From Ilyomonas sp965214235 (GTDB lineage: Bacteria; Bacteroidota; Bacteroidia; Chitinophagales; Chitinophagaceae), in assembly GCA_965214235.1 (NCBI GenBank), contig CBDCBH010000003.1:496001-560000 (forward strand): a DNA stretch of 64,000 nucleotides. Direction: 5' to 3'. Below, piece after piece: positions 47,448 through 56,105 of this stretch; the first letter of the stretch is position 1; every line of letters starts with the position of its first letter. Position numbers and translations under genes: made by a program. Below the pieces are notes generated by a model that worked only from the letters and a program-made list of their open reading frames with translations, did no database searches and was not told where the DNA came from.

Positions 47448-49475
47448 ATGAACAAGCGCATTTTACTACTTATTATTTCCGTCACCTGTTATCTTACATC
47501 TGTCATCTCTCAGGACACCTGGGCAATTAAAACGAATAAAATCGATCCTTCCAATTATTTCGGCGAAACCGTTGCTAACGGCATCATTGGCATTGTATCA
47601 TCGCCCGACCCGTTTAAAGTGAAGGATGTGGTGCTGAATGGTGCGTTTGATTTATATGGAAGAGGACGCGTGAGCAATATTTTAAAAACGTTCAATTTCG
47701 TGAATATGTACCTCGATATCGACGGGCAACGTATTGAAAATTTTAAGCAGGTGCAAAACGTACAGCAAACGCTTGACATGAAACATGCAAACCTTACTAC
47801 TACATTTGATTATGGTGATAAAGCATCCGTAAGCTATACTTATTATTCGTTGCGGCAATTGCCTTACACGGCTTTGGTTGATGTTACCATTACAGCAAAA
47901 AAAGACATTGAAATTGTACCGGCATCGGTAATGGAAGCACCCGATATGCTAAAAGATGTAGAAAATTATTTTAACCAGATTGACCGCCCGCATGTAACCA
48001 TTTCGTTATTAACTTCAACAGCAAAAAGCCCAACCGGCAAGTTATTGATGGCTGCCTCAAACAGTTTTTTATTTGATGAGCCGCATGGCAGCGAACCGGC
48101 AGTGATCCATGAAATGTGGGACAATAACATGCACTTATTAAAGTTTAAAAAAACCCTCAAGGGAGGTCAGGTTTATCACTTTGCCGTGGTCGGTTCTGCA
48201 CTTACATCGGCGCATGATGACGATCCTTTAAACGAAGCAGAACGCTTAACTATTTTCGCAACTCTGGAAGGCACAAAACGATTGTTGCAGTTTCATAATG
48301 CAGCCTGGGACAGCCTTTGGAAAAGCGACATTATTATTGAAGGCGATGATGCGGTGCAACGCGAAGTACGAAGCATGATTTATCACTTGTATTCATTCGC
48401 CAGAAGCGGCACGGCGTACAGTTTATCGCCGATGGGTTTGAGCGGTTTAGGTTATAACGGACACGCATTTTGGGACACCGAATTGTGGATGTATCCATCA
48501 CTTTTGTTATTGCAACCTGATATTGCAAAGTCGTTACTGGAATATCGTTTTCAACGCTTGAAGGCTGCAAAAAACAATGCTTTTTCGCACGGCTACAAAG
48601 GCGCTATGTTTCCATGGGAAAGCGCAGCCAGCGGCAATGAAGAAACACCGGTGTGGGCATTGAGCGGCCCTTTTGAACATCACATTACGGCTGATATTGG
48701 CATTGCAGCATGGAACTACTATTGCGTTACGCAGGATAAAAACTGGCTTCGCGAAAGAGGCTATCCTTTATTAAAAGAAACCGCTGATTTTTGGACGAGT
48801 CGTGTAGAAAGAAACGGGGCCGGTCATTACGATATAAAAAATGTTGTAGCCGCCGATGAATGGGCGGAAAATATTGACAATAATGCCTTCACCAATGCCG
48901 CTGCAAGAGCCAACCTGAAGTTTGCCACCGATGCGGCAAAATTACTTGGTATCTCGCCAAACGCCGATTGGATAAATGTTTATAATAACATTCCAATTTT
49001 AAAATTCGGGGATGGCGTAACGAAAGAACATGCAAGCTATGCAGGCGAAAAAATAAAGCAGGCAGACGTAAATTTATTGGCGTATCCACTGCACGAAGTA
49101 ACCGGCGCAGCCATCAAAAAAGATCTGGATTATTACGAGCCGCGCGTAGGCGAAGGTCCGGCAATGACACATGCTATCTTTTCTATTTTATATTCAAGAT
49201 TAGGAATGCCGGATAGTGCTTACAAAGCATTCAAAATCGGTTTTGAACCCAATCAGCGTCCGCCATTTGGCGTGATTGCAGAAACAGCAACCGGCAACAA
49301 CCCTTACTTCTCTACCGGTGCCGGCGGCATGATACAAGCGATGCTCAATGGATTTGGCGGTTTGGAAATAACACCGGCTGGCATTAGTCAGTTAAAAACA
49401 AAACTGCCATTGGGCTGGAAGTCGCTGACACTTACAGGTATTGGGGTTGAGAAGAAGACGTATAGTGTGAAGTAG
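47448..49475 (+). CDS. Exported glycoside hydrolase family 65-type protein
   Basis: A 675-residue periplasmic (signal peptide to about 22) protein with an N-terminal beta-sandwich and an (alpha/alpha)6 catalytic barrel from about 290. The barrel start SPMGLSGLGYNGHAFWDTEL, near 325-345, and the acid region VAADEWAENIDNNAFTN, near 468-484 (Glu as general acid), match GH65. It is closest to the glucosyl-galactosyl-hydroxylysine glucosidase (PGGHG) and kojibiose/trehalose hydrolase side rather than cytosolic phosphorylases, so it probably hydrolyses an alpha-glucoside. The substrate is not certain. A remnant of a second copy lies at 54347. Confidence 0.85.
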   Translation: MNKRILLLIISVTCYLTSVISQDTWAIKTNKIDPSNYFGETVANGIIGIVSSPDPFKVKDVVLNGAFDLYGRGRVSNILKTFNFVNMYLDIDGQRIENFKQVQNVQQTLDMKHANLTTTFDYGDKASVSYTYYSLRQLPYTALVDVTITAKKDIEIVPASVMEAPDMLKDVENYFNQIDRPHVTISLLTSTAKSPTGKLLMAASNSFLFDEPHGSEPAVIHEMWDNNMHLLKFKKTLKGGQVYHFAVVGSALTSAHDDDPLNEAERLTIFATLEGTKRLLQFHNAAWDSLWKSDIIIEGDDAVQREVRSMIYHLYSFARSGTAYSLSPMGLSGLGYNGHAFWDTELWMYPSLLLLQPDIAKSLLEYRFQRLKAAKNNAFSHGYKGAMFPWESAASGNEETPVWALSGPFEHHITADIGIAAWNYYCVTQDKNWLRERGYPLLKETADFWTSRVERNGAGHYDIKNVVAADEWAENIDNNAFTNAAARANLKFATDAAKLLGISPNADWINVYNNIPILKFGDGVTKEHASYAGEKIKQADVNLLAYPLHEVTGAAIKKDLDYYEPRVGEGPAMTHAIFSILYSRLGMPDSAYKAFKIGFEPNQRPPFGVIAETATGNNPYFSTGAGGMIQAMLNGFGGLEITPAGISQLKTKLPLGWKSLTLTGIGVEKKTYSVK

Positions 49476-49580
49476 CAAGTTTTTTGCGCTTATTGATCGC
49501 CCGACCACAAGTGTGCGGAAGACTTATTAAGCTGCGTCATTGCAAAAAAGAAAAATGATAAAAGTTGTAGGAAACTCTAA

Positions 49581-51110
49581 TCATTTAAAAATGTTCATCT
49601 CCTCATTATAAACAGGACTTTGGATGCCTAAAAAGTTTAAAACACTATGAAACACATTGTTTTGAGACAACATCTTTTCAGGCTTCACTTGTTTTGAACT
49701 ATTGTCAGATAACCAAACTATAAAAGGAATCTCATATTGTTCTTTAGGCGCAATGCTTAAAGGCAAACCATGCATATAAAGGTTCTTTTCTCCCAACGAT
49801 TCGCCATGATCCGAAACAAAAATCATTGCACTTTTATAGTCTTTTAATTGTTTTAAATCTTCAATTACATTCGATAAAATATAATCGGTATAAACAATCG
49901 TATTGTCGTAAGCATTGATAAGTTCTGTATGAGAACAATTTCCCAATTCAACACTATTGCAAACGGGTGTAAACGTCTCAAACTGAGGTGGATATTTCTT
50001 ACTATAGGTAGGTCCATGACTTGTACTCGTGTGTAATATGATCAAGACTTTATTTTTTTTGCTGGCTAATATTTGCTCTTTTAAACCTGTCAACAAAACT
50101 TCATCATAATTACATCCTTCGCCTTTACAATTTTTCATTAAAGAATCTCTGTTTTCATAATCATTGATGTGAACCGGCGGTTCTCCCCAGTTGGTAGTTC
50201 GCCACACAACGTCTACACCATTTCTATATAAATAATTGGGTAAAATTTCATACAGCTTATCCGTATTTGTATCTTCTAAAATAGCTTTTACACCTGCTGT
50301 CGTGTAGGTGGCAGAAGAAACAGCATTAAAATGAAATACATTAGCTGTTTTGGAAAGAAGCGGATTGGTGTTTTTTGGGTATCCATACAAAGAAAAATTT
50401 TCGCTTCTGGCAGATTCTCCGATCACTAAAACCACAACCGATTTCTGGTTGTCTTTGATGATAGCATTTGGCAATAAAATCTCCTTTTCATTTTTTTGGT
50501 GTTTGTGTACATAAAAAAGAGAAATATTTACGGTGTAACTCCATGGCATGGCAAGCCCGCCTAATGTTTTTGAATTTTTATCAATCCACAACCAATTGCT
50601 GGCATTGACAAATGCTACCGTTAAAATGAATAATAAAGTAAGCGAAGTGATGATTAAAAACCGCTTTACGGTTACGTTTATAATTTTCGCTTGAATAATA
50701 TAAATGCCGGGAATAACACCCAATAGAATGATGTACAAAATCAGTTTTATAGAAAAAAAACTACTCGACTCTGCATAATTGGTATTGAGCACATTGCCAA
50801 CCATACTTTCGTCTACAATAACACTGTAAGTATTAATAAAATAAACGGCAATTGCATTGACAATAAAGAAGATAACCAGTAAAAATTTTCCAACAAAGCG
50901 CGACAGAAAAAACACCAGGAAAAAAACAAAAGCATTCACAACCAACATCAGAATAACCAAGCTGACAATAATAGAAATGCCGGTTCTGCTTTTATAATCA
51001 AGATTGGCAAACACAAATTTGTAAAAAGGGTAGTGAAAGAATAAGAAATTCAGACAACTCATCAACACAACAAAATGAGTAATTTTTATATTATTTTTTA
51101 CTGTAAGCAT
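49581..51110 (-). CDS. Phosphoethanolamine transferase (EptA/MCR-type)
   Basis: A 509-residue inner-membrane enzyme that transfers phosphoethanolamine from phosphatidylethanolamine to lipid A. It has five N-terminal membrane helices (about 10-175) and a periplasmic sulfatase-fold domain. Metal site and family motifs: VIGESARSENFSLYGYP near 230, Thr-rich SSATYTTAGV near 267-272 (catalytic Thr expected there), TSTSHGPTYSKKYP near 360 and SDHGESLGEKNLYMHG near 430-445. The Cys that normally precedes the catalytic Thr in EptA is absent. It overlaps the PAP2 gene by 20 bases. Members of this family confer polymyxin resistance. Confidence 0.9.
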   Translation of the reverse strand: MLTVKNNIKITHFVVLMSCLNFLFFHYPFYKFVFANLDYKSRTGISIIVSLVILMLVVNAFVFFLVFFLSRFVGKFLLVIFFIVNAIAVYFINTYSVIVDESMVGNVLNTNYAESSSFFSIKLILYIILLGVIPGIYIIQAKIINVTVKRFLIITSLTLLFILTVAFVNASNWLWIDKNSKTLGGLAMPWSYTVNISLFYVHKHQKNEKEILLPNAIIKDNQKSVVVLVIGESARSENFSLYGYPKNTNPLLSKTANVFHFNAVSSATYTTAGVKAILEDTNTDKLYEILPNYLYRNGVDVVWRTTNWGEPPVHINDYENRDSLMKNCKGEGCNYDEVLLTGLKEQILASKKNKVLIILHTSTSHGPTYSKKYPPQFETFTPVCNSVELGNCSHTELINAYDNTIVYTDYILSNVIEDLKQLKDYKSAMIFVSDHGESLGEKNLYMHGLPLSIAPKEQYEIPFIVWLSDNSSKQVKPEKMLSQNNVFHSVLNFLGIQSPVYNEEMNIFK

Positions 51111-51927
51111 TGATGATTTTATAAAGTGAAACAGTTAAACTAAACAAGGCAAAATAAAATACAATCAGGTTTTCATTCATGATTCTATCGATTAATGCAA
51201 TACCACTAATCAAAATCAAAGCAATCAGAATTGGATAGTATTTTTTATGGTTAATCCACGTCCAGATTTTATAGGTCCGGCTGATAAAAATACCGGTAAG
51301 CCCAGAGATATAGCCAATAATACTTCCGATAATCACATCAAGCGGATGATGTGCTCCTACACCTACTCTTGTAAACGCAACAAACAATCCGGTAACAATG
51401 AGGAAAAATCCCCATAAAATTTTATAGGTTAGACGGTTGGGCATAAAGGCAAACAACAAAACGGTAAGTGTTGTAAAGATGGTAATGGAATGTCCGGATG
51501 GTAAACTGGCAAATCCGGAAGCTGTTTTTCCTATGATAACAAAACTATGGTTATCGAATACCTCAGACGGTCGTGGTACTACAAATATATTTTTTAGTAC
51601 AACAGAAAATAGCAAAGAAACCAGCGAAGCTGATAGTAAGGCTTCCCATATTTTTGGGGCATACAGAAAGAAAATAGTTAACAACGACAATGAAATGGAA
51701 GCATCTCCCAATTGCGTAAGATTATATTCGATAGTTGGATATTGCCCCAACTGATGATTGATAAAAAAGAAGCTGTTCTTTTGAATTTGTATATAGTGAT
51801 AAGCAGTTAAAGAACCCTGACTGTAAAGAACCAAAACAATGGTAAGCAACAAAAACAGGGGCAGGAAAAATAAAGATGGTTTGAGTTTGGAATAATTAAT
51901 CGTAACATTTGTGTTCATTACGTCCAC
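51091..51927 (-). CDS. PAP2 family lipid phosphatase (LpxE-like)
   Basis: A 278-residue membrane phosphatase with all three PAP2 motifs: KNIFVVPRP near 112-120 (KX6RP), PSGHS near 145, and RVGVGAHHPLD near 185-195 (RX5HX3D). About six membrane helices are predicted. Its stop overlaps the start of the EptA-type gene by 20 bases, so the two are translationally coupled. In Helicobacter and Francisella a PAP2 enzyme (LpxE) removes the 1-phosphate of lipid A and EptA adds phosphoethanolamine; the same sequence of steps is plausible here (inference). Confidence 0.88.
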   Translation of the reverse strand: MDVMNTNVTINYSKLKPSLFFLPLFLLLTIVLVLYSQGSLTAYHYIQIQKNSFFFINHQLGQYPTIEYNLTQLGDASISLSLLTIFFLYAPKIWEALLSASLVSLLFSVVLKNIFVVPRPSEVFDNHSFVIIGKTASGFASLPSGHSITIFTTLTVLLFAFMPNRLTYKILWGFFLIVTGLFVAFTRVGVGAHHPLDVIIGSIIGYISGLTGIFISRTYKIWTWINHKKYYPILIALILISGIALIDRIMNENLIVFYFALFSLTVSLYKIINAYSKK

Positions 51928-52220
51928 ATTCTTTTTCTATAAAAGTAAAGGCAATGTCTCCGCCCCGAAACACGGCAGTGCTACATTAGCATTTTCTTAC
52001 AACTAAATCGTTTGCAACTTCGCCACAAATATCAGAAGTCTGTGACTTCTATTTCATCTCTCATCTTTTATGCGGTATGCACGATGAAATTACAAACTTC
52101 AAAATAAATTCAGCCAAATTGTGAACTTGGTTGAGTTGGTTCCTTCCCCGCATTGTCTCCGCCCCGGGACATTGCGGTATCACATTATCATCGTGATACA
52201 ATCAGAATTATCTTTACCAC
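51928..52220. other. Intergenic region upstream of the RAYT gene, with REP elements
   Basis: 293 bases. It contains a degenerate REP-like sequence beginning GCAATGTCTCCGCCCC at 51951, an imperfect palindrome AGAAGTCTGTGACTTCT at 52034-52050, and the REP palindrome at 52148-52177. A short hairpin, TATCAC (52178-52183) with GTGATA (52193-52198), follows the REP directly. Confidence 0.55.
52148..52177. repeat. REP-type palindrome, copy 1
   Basis: A 30-base palindrome: CCGCATTGTC at the left and GACATTGCGG at the right around a CCGCCCCGG centre. It differs from copy 3 at two positions and has the same orientation. It stands 43 bases upstream of the RAYT start codon. Confidence 0.75.
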
Positions 52221-52808
52221 ATGCCCGTTCGCAAAGAAATAGCTGAAAAAGATGGCGTTTATTTCATCACATTCACCTGTACCAATTGGATCCCTTTGTT
52301 TCAGTTGGTAACCGGATATGATGTTGTTTATAAATGGTTTGATTACCTAAAGGCAGAAGGTCATTTTATCATTGGGTATGTGATAATGCCGAATCATGTT
52401 CATACAGTAATTGCATTTAAAAATACGGGCAAATCTATTAATACGATTGTTGCAAATGGCAAACGCTTTATGGCGTACGACTTAGTAAAGCAATTGGAAG
52501 CAGGAAAGAAAACGCTGATCTTGGAAGAGCTACAAAAAAGCTTGAATCAGACAGAGCGAAAAGAAGGTAAGAAATATGGTGTGTTTGAGCCTTCATTTGA
52601 CTGGAAGGAATGCAGAACAGTTACCTTCATTCAACAGAAATTAAACTATATGCACGCGAACCCATGCAAGGAAAATAAGCTGGCAGCTTTGCCGGAAGAG
52701 TATGTGCATAGCTCGGCGAAGTTTTATAGATCAGGTGTGCATAATGTATATCCGGTAATGAGCTTTATGGAGTTGGAAGATATTGATTTAATGGGTGGAG
52801 TGCGATGA
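52221..52808 (+). CDS. REP-associated tyrosine transposase (RAYT)
   Basis: A 195-residue Y1 transposase of the IS200/IS605-related RAYT type. The HUH metal motif is IMPNHVHTVIAF near residues 55-66, and the catalytic Tyr is expected in QQKLNYMHANPCKE near 135-148. Unlike IS200 elements it has no recognisable flanking element ends of its own but is surrounded by REP palindromes (52148, 52838, 53901), the usual arrangement for domesticated RAYTs, which are thought to mobilise REP sequences through single-stranded DNA. The protein appears complete and undisrupted. Confidence 0.9.
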   Translation: MPVRKEIAEKDGVYFITFTCTNWIPLFQLVTGYDVVYKWFDYLKAEGHFIIGYVIMPNHVHTVIAFKNTGKSINTIVANGKRFMAYDLVKQLEAGKKTLILEELQKSLNQTERKEGKKYGVFEPSFDWKECRTVTFIQQKLNYMHANPCKENKLAALPEEYVHSSAKFYRSGVHNVYPVMSFMELEDIDLMGGVR

Positions 52809-52837
52809 ATGGAGAGGGAGAGGATGAAGACGTTACA

Positions 52838-52867
52838 CCGCAATGTCCCGCGGCGGAGACATTGCGG
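52838..52867. repeat. REP-type palindrome, copy 2 (inverted)
   Basis: Arms CCGCAATGTC (52838-52847) and GACATTGCGG (52858-52867). The complete 30 bases are the exact reverse complement of copy 3 at 53901-53930. The match extends a few bases further (GGAAAAGAAA beside copy 2, its complement beside copy 3). It lies 30 bases after the RAYT stop. Confidence 0.85.
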
Positions 52868-52888
52868 AAAAGAAAGTGCAATAGAACC

Positions 52889-53878
52889 CTACCTTATTTT
52901 AATAATTGCATTTAAGCGGCGGTTTGTGAATAAAGGAATAACATCGCCACCAAACTTCTCAAACAAGTAAATGCGATCAAAATTTGAACTTGTGATCATT
53001 GGTAACTTTGCTTGTTTTAGATCAAAGCCAGAATAGCTATTTATATCATCAACAACCACTAGTAGCCATAAAGCATCCACGGTTCTAGCTCCACGGTAGC
53101 GTTCTGCGTAGTCCTCTTTATTTTTTATAGCTTCAAATAACTGATCGCCTAGTTCTGTTGTTGTGAAATAAGATTCTGCAAGTTCAATATCAACTCTTAA
53201 ATCTTTGTTAGGGGTTATTACTAAGCTGCTTATAAAGTCGGGCTGTGCTAAAGCTCCTCCAGTTAACTCAGATCTTATAAAGTCAGCTATTATAAGGGGA
53301 ATTTGATCTCGATCGGCACGAGTAAATTTTCTATTTGCAAAGCTGCCCATACCTATAACAGTTTTGTTGTAGTCGATATAGACATTTACAGTCTTTGAAA
53401 GATGGCCTATTTCTGAACCTAAGATTTCTTCCGCCTTTTTAACGTAGTATTTAGCTGTTTTGAATGTTGCCCTAAGTTTTTTGCTCCACAAGCGGGTATG
53501 CTCAACGCCGATTTTAAAATTATTGAACAATAACGTAAAATCTGGAAACCTTTGAGGAAGCGCTGGTACTTCGATTGAAAACTTATCATTACCAACACAA
53601 ATAAACTTTGCGATGTCAAACAGTTCCTCATATTTGTCTTCTGTCGTTTTAGAGTCTTTAGCAAGTAATAGCTCGAAATCATGCATTATTGTTTTGACCT
53701 TTTCCCACTCTGCTCGCATCCTGACTTTTTCGGCATCGATGTCAATATGAGGAACCTTTTCTAACGGAATACCCCTACTATCTGCAATTGCTTGACGGAG
53801 TTCTTCATTAGTCATATCGGTAGAATACTTTCCGCTTGAGCGAACCATAGGGAACGGAACTTCGAAATACTCTTTCAT
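52889..53878 (-). CDS. Hypothetical protein between inverted REPs, possible nuclease fold
   Basis: 329 residues, soluble, with no signal or membrane segment. I do not recognise the family. RFPDFTLLFNNFKIGVEHTRLW near 110-131 has the spacing of a PD-(D/E)xK-like active site (PD, ten residues later an acidic VEH), though the usual Lys is replaced by Thr or lies elsewhere; this is weak. Other conserved-looking stretches are IELAESYFTTTELGDQLFEA and the C-terminal GGDVIPLFTNRRLNAIIKIR. It lies exactly between inverted REP copies 2 and 3, next to a RAYT gene, so transfer as a unit or defence cargo is possible. Confidence 0.7.
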   Translation of the reverse strand: MKEYFEVPFPMVRSSGKYSTDMTNEELRQAIADSRGIPLEKVPHIDIDAEKVRMRAEWEKVKTIMHDFELLLAKDSKTTEDKYEELFDIAKFICVGNDKFSIEVPALPQRFPDFTLLFNNFKIGVEHTRLWSKKLRATFKTAKYYVKKAEEILGSEIGHLSKTVNVYIDYNKTVIGMGSFANRKFTRADRDQIPLIIADFIRSELTGGALAQPDFISSLVITPNKDLRVDIELAESYFTTTELGDQLFEAIKNKEDYAERYRGARTVDALWLLVVVDDINSYSGFDLKQAKLPMITSSNFDRIYLFEKFGGDVIPLFTNRRLNAIIKIR

Positions 53879-53900
53879 TTTTTGGATTGTTTTTTCTTTT

Positions 53901-53930
53901 CCGCAATGTCTCCGCCGCGGGACATTGCGG
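53901..53930. repeat. REP-type palindrome, copy 3
   Basis: CCGCAATGTC at 53901-53910 and GACATTGCGG at 53921-53930 with the centre TCCGCCGCGG. Exact inverse of copy 2; it begins 23 bases upstream of the orphan gene's start codon. Confidence 0.85.
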
Positions 53931-54346
53931 TCTCACACCTACAACCTTTCACAAAACAATTTATGATAAAGATAATGATGATTGCATCACACTGATATTG
54001 TAAAACCGGAATGTTTTTAACAAAGACATTGCGGAAAAGAAATTTATTACAAACAGAAACTTCAGCAATAGTTCACAACTTCATCACATTTATCCTGAAG
54101 TCTGCAACTTCTACACCTTCGTTCCCTAAGTCTCCACTTGGTTTAACGCCACTACCATTTTCATAGCATACAATAGCATGGGAATTTCGCTCAATAGCAT
54201 CCTCACATTTCCATATCGGTCAGTGTCCTCACCAAATGGAATTATATGATCGGGATCAATAAAGGATTTTATGAAAATAGCTTTTAAGATTTCGGTTGGT
54301 GCGGTCACTCATTGATAGGGGAAACACTACCAAGAATAGAGTATCG
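53931..54346. other. Intergenic debris region after REP copy 3
   Basis: About 415 bases. It holds a half REP (GACATTGCGGAAAAGAAA, 54025-54042), a palindrome GAAGTCTGCAACTTCT (54097-54112) like that at 52034, and a minus-strand frame 54126-54308 of 60 residues (contains DPDHIIPFGEDTDRYGN) that might be a gene remnant but has no homologue I recognise. Confidence 0.45.
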
Positions 54347-54457
54347 GAAATTACACCGGCTGGCATTACTCAATTAAAAACAAAGCTACCATCGCAGTGG
54401 AAGTCGCTAATACCTAACGGCAGTAGTATTGAGAAGAAAACGTCTGTGGTGAAATAA
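54347..54457 (+). pseudogene. 3' remnant of a second GH65-type gene
   Basis: 37 codons including TAA, in one frame, that align without gaps to the last 37 codons of the GH65-type gene (49365-49475). I count 25 of 36 identical residues: shared EITPAGI, QLKTKLP, WKSL and EKKT. The upstream part of the gene is missing. The remnant therefore comes from a diverged paralogue, perhaps an ancient tandem duplicate, most of which was lost when the eptA-RAYT region was inserted or rearranged. Confidence 0.85.
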
Positions 54458-54568
54458 AATGTAGATTTGGAGAAATAAAAAACAGGAAGGGAATAAAGAC
54501 GGTAACTATTTTATTTTTTTCCACAGCAGGCAGCATGTTCTATTTTACAAACATCTACACATTGCTTT

Positions 54569-55201
54569 ATGAAGATCAACCGCCAAACAACAATTGCAAT
54601 GGGTTTGTTTTTTTGCAGTAGTTACCTCTTACAAGCCTGTAGCAGCAATAGCGGCGGCACCTGTTCGTGCAAACAAATCAGTTGCCCGGCTTATAAAAAC
54701 AGCAATTTCGATGCATGGTTTCCTTATACCCAATCCCAGCAAATTGTGTATGCCGACAGCGCAAACTCTGTCAACCAGGATACCATTGTGATCAGTACTG
54801 TATCGGCTACGCAATTATATGAAGCCCAACAAGGATGCGGCGGCACCAACAATGGTTGCGCATCGAATAAATACATTTATTCGCCCTCGCTTTCGTGCAG
54901 TTACAACAGTTCATCCGACTGGAATGGCAACGTGCTTGATAGCAACTATCTATTATCGGTGCATGATTTTTCAACCTCAGCAACCGGCTTAAACAGCGCA
55001 GGATTAAGCATCACCACCATGCCTTCTCAGTTTTATCCGGCTATCAACATTGGCGGGCAATCGTATGAAAATGTACAGATGATCTGGAGCACCGATACCA
55101 CCAATCTGAAAGACGCCATTTACCAGGTATATCTTCAAAAAGGAATTGGTTTACTGGCTTTTCGTTATTATCCTTCCCAAACATTATTTGTAAAGAAATA
55201 G
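54569..55201 (+). CDS. Cysteine-rich lipoprotein, unknown function
   Basis: 210 residues with a lipoprotein signal peptide and lipobox LLQACSS (Cys near 24). The mature protein begins with a cluster GGTCSCKQISCP and has more cysteines in GCGGTNNGCASN and LSCSYNSS, suggesting disulfides or metal binding. No known domain. It ends 27 bases before the Lgt-like gene and may be first in that operon. Confidence 0.72.
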   Translation: MKINRQTTIAMGLFFCSSYLLQACSSNSGGTCSCKQISCPAYKNSNFDAWFPYTQSQQIVYADSANSVNQDTIVISTVSATQLYEAQQGCGGTNNGCASNKYIYSPSLSCSYNSSSDWNGNVLDSNYLLSVHDFSTSATGLNSAGLSITTMPSQFYPAINIGGQSYENVQMIWSTDTTNLKDAIYQVYLQKGIGLLAFRYYPSQTLFVKK

Positions 55202-55228
55202 TCTCTACCTTTCAATCAAATTAACGGC

Positions 55229-56029
55229 TTGCATTTTCCGCTTCATATTACCATTGGCAGTACTACTATTTTGCTACACAACATTTTTGAAACGCTTGCT
55301 TTTATGGTTGGCTTCCGTTATTTTTTATGGTTGCGAAAAAGAGAAGGCGATGTAATCCAATCAACAAAAAGAATATGGATTTTTATAGCTGCCATTTTCG
55401 GTGCGTTCATGGGCAGCCGTATCATTGGTGGATTTGAAGACCCGCCGCAGGTAAAGATTGCAACCAGCTTGTGGTGGTATTTTTATCAAAATAAAACGGT
55501 GCTTGGAGGCTTTTTAGGTGGTTTATTAGGAGTTGAGTTAATAAAGAAATTGATTGGCGAGAAAAGAGCATCCGGTGATTTATTTGTTTATCCAATGATA
55601 CTGGCACTTATCATTGGCCGCATCGGTTGTTTTAGCATGGGTGTGTATGAAGAAACTTATGGCTTGCCAACTTCTTTGCCCTGGGGCATGCACTTGGGTG
55701 ACAGTCAATTGAGACATCCGGTTTGTTTATATGAAATTCTATTTCTCATTATGTTATGGATAAGTTTTGTGCAGATTGAAAAGAAATACCAACTGCAAAA
55801 TGGCGCACGTTTTAAATTGTTCATGATGGCTTATTGTTTCTTCCGTTTCATGCTTGATTTTATTAAACCGCATTACACTTTTTCTTTTGGATTATCTACT
55901 ATACAAATAACAGCTTTGTTTGGTTTACTGTATTATTACCGTTATTTTATTCAACCAAAAAGATTAGTAATTACAAATAGTTCGAAAGCCGGAATGTTTA
56001 TAAGTCGGAACGAAATAATAAAAGCCTGA
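55229..56029 (+). CDS. Divergent Lgt-like membrane protein
   Basis: A 266-residue protein with about seven membrane segments that resembles prolipoprotein diacylglyceryl transferase. GRIGCFSMG near 130 corresponds to the Lgt signature GR(L/I)GNFxNG, but the Asn is replaced by Cys, and the segment TVLGGFLGGLLG near 91-102 lacks the His that is essential in E. coli Lgt (H103). So it is probably not the cell's housekeeping Lgt. Translation starts at TTG 55229. A radical SAM gene follows after 76 bases; together they suggest modification of a lipid or lipoprotein (inference). Confidence 0.75.
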   Translation: MHFPLHITIGSTTILLHNIFETLAFMVGFRYFLWLRKREGDVIQSTKRIWIFIAAIFGAFMGSRIIGGFEDPPQVKIATSLWWYFYQNKTVLGGFLGGLLGVELIKKLIGEKRASGDLFVYPMILALIIGRIGCFSMGVYEETYGLPTSLPWGMHLGDSQLRHPVCLYEILFLIMLWISFVQIEKKYQLQNGARFKLFMMAYCFFRFMLDFIKPHYTFSFGLSTIQITALFGLLYYYRYFIQPKRLVITNSSKAGMFISRNEIIKA

Positions 56030-56105
56030 ACGAATAAGAATAATGCACTTACATTTAATCATTGTGTAAACTCTTTGCCTTCTTCAGATGGGGGGTTAAT
56101 TTATT

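Noticed and set aside
54126..54308. Minus-strand frame with DPDHIIPFGED, looking somewhat like an HNH nuclease piece
   Set aside because: Only 60 residues, no full HNH motif and no neighbour to support it; kept only as possible debris in the region description.
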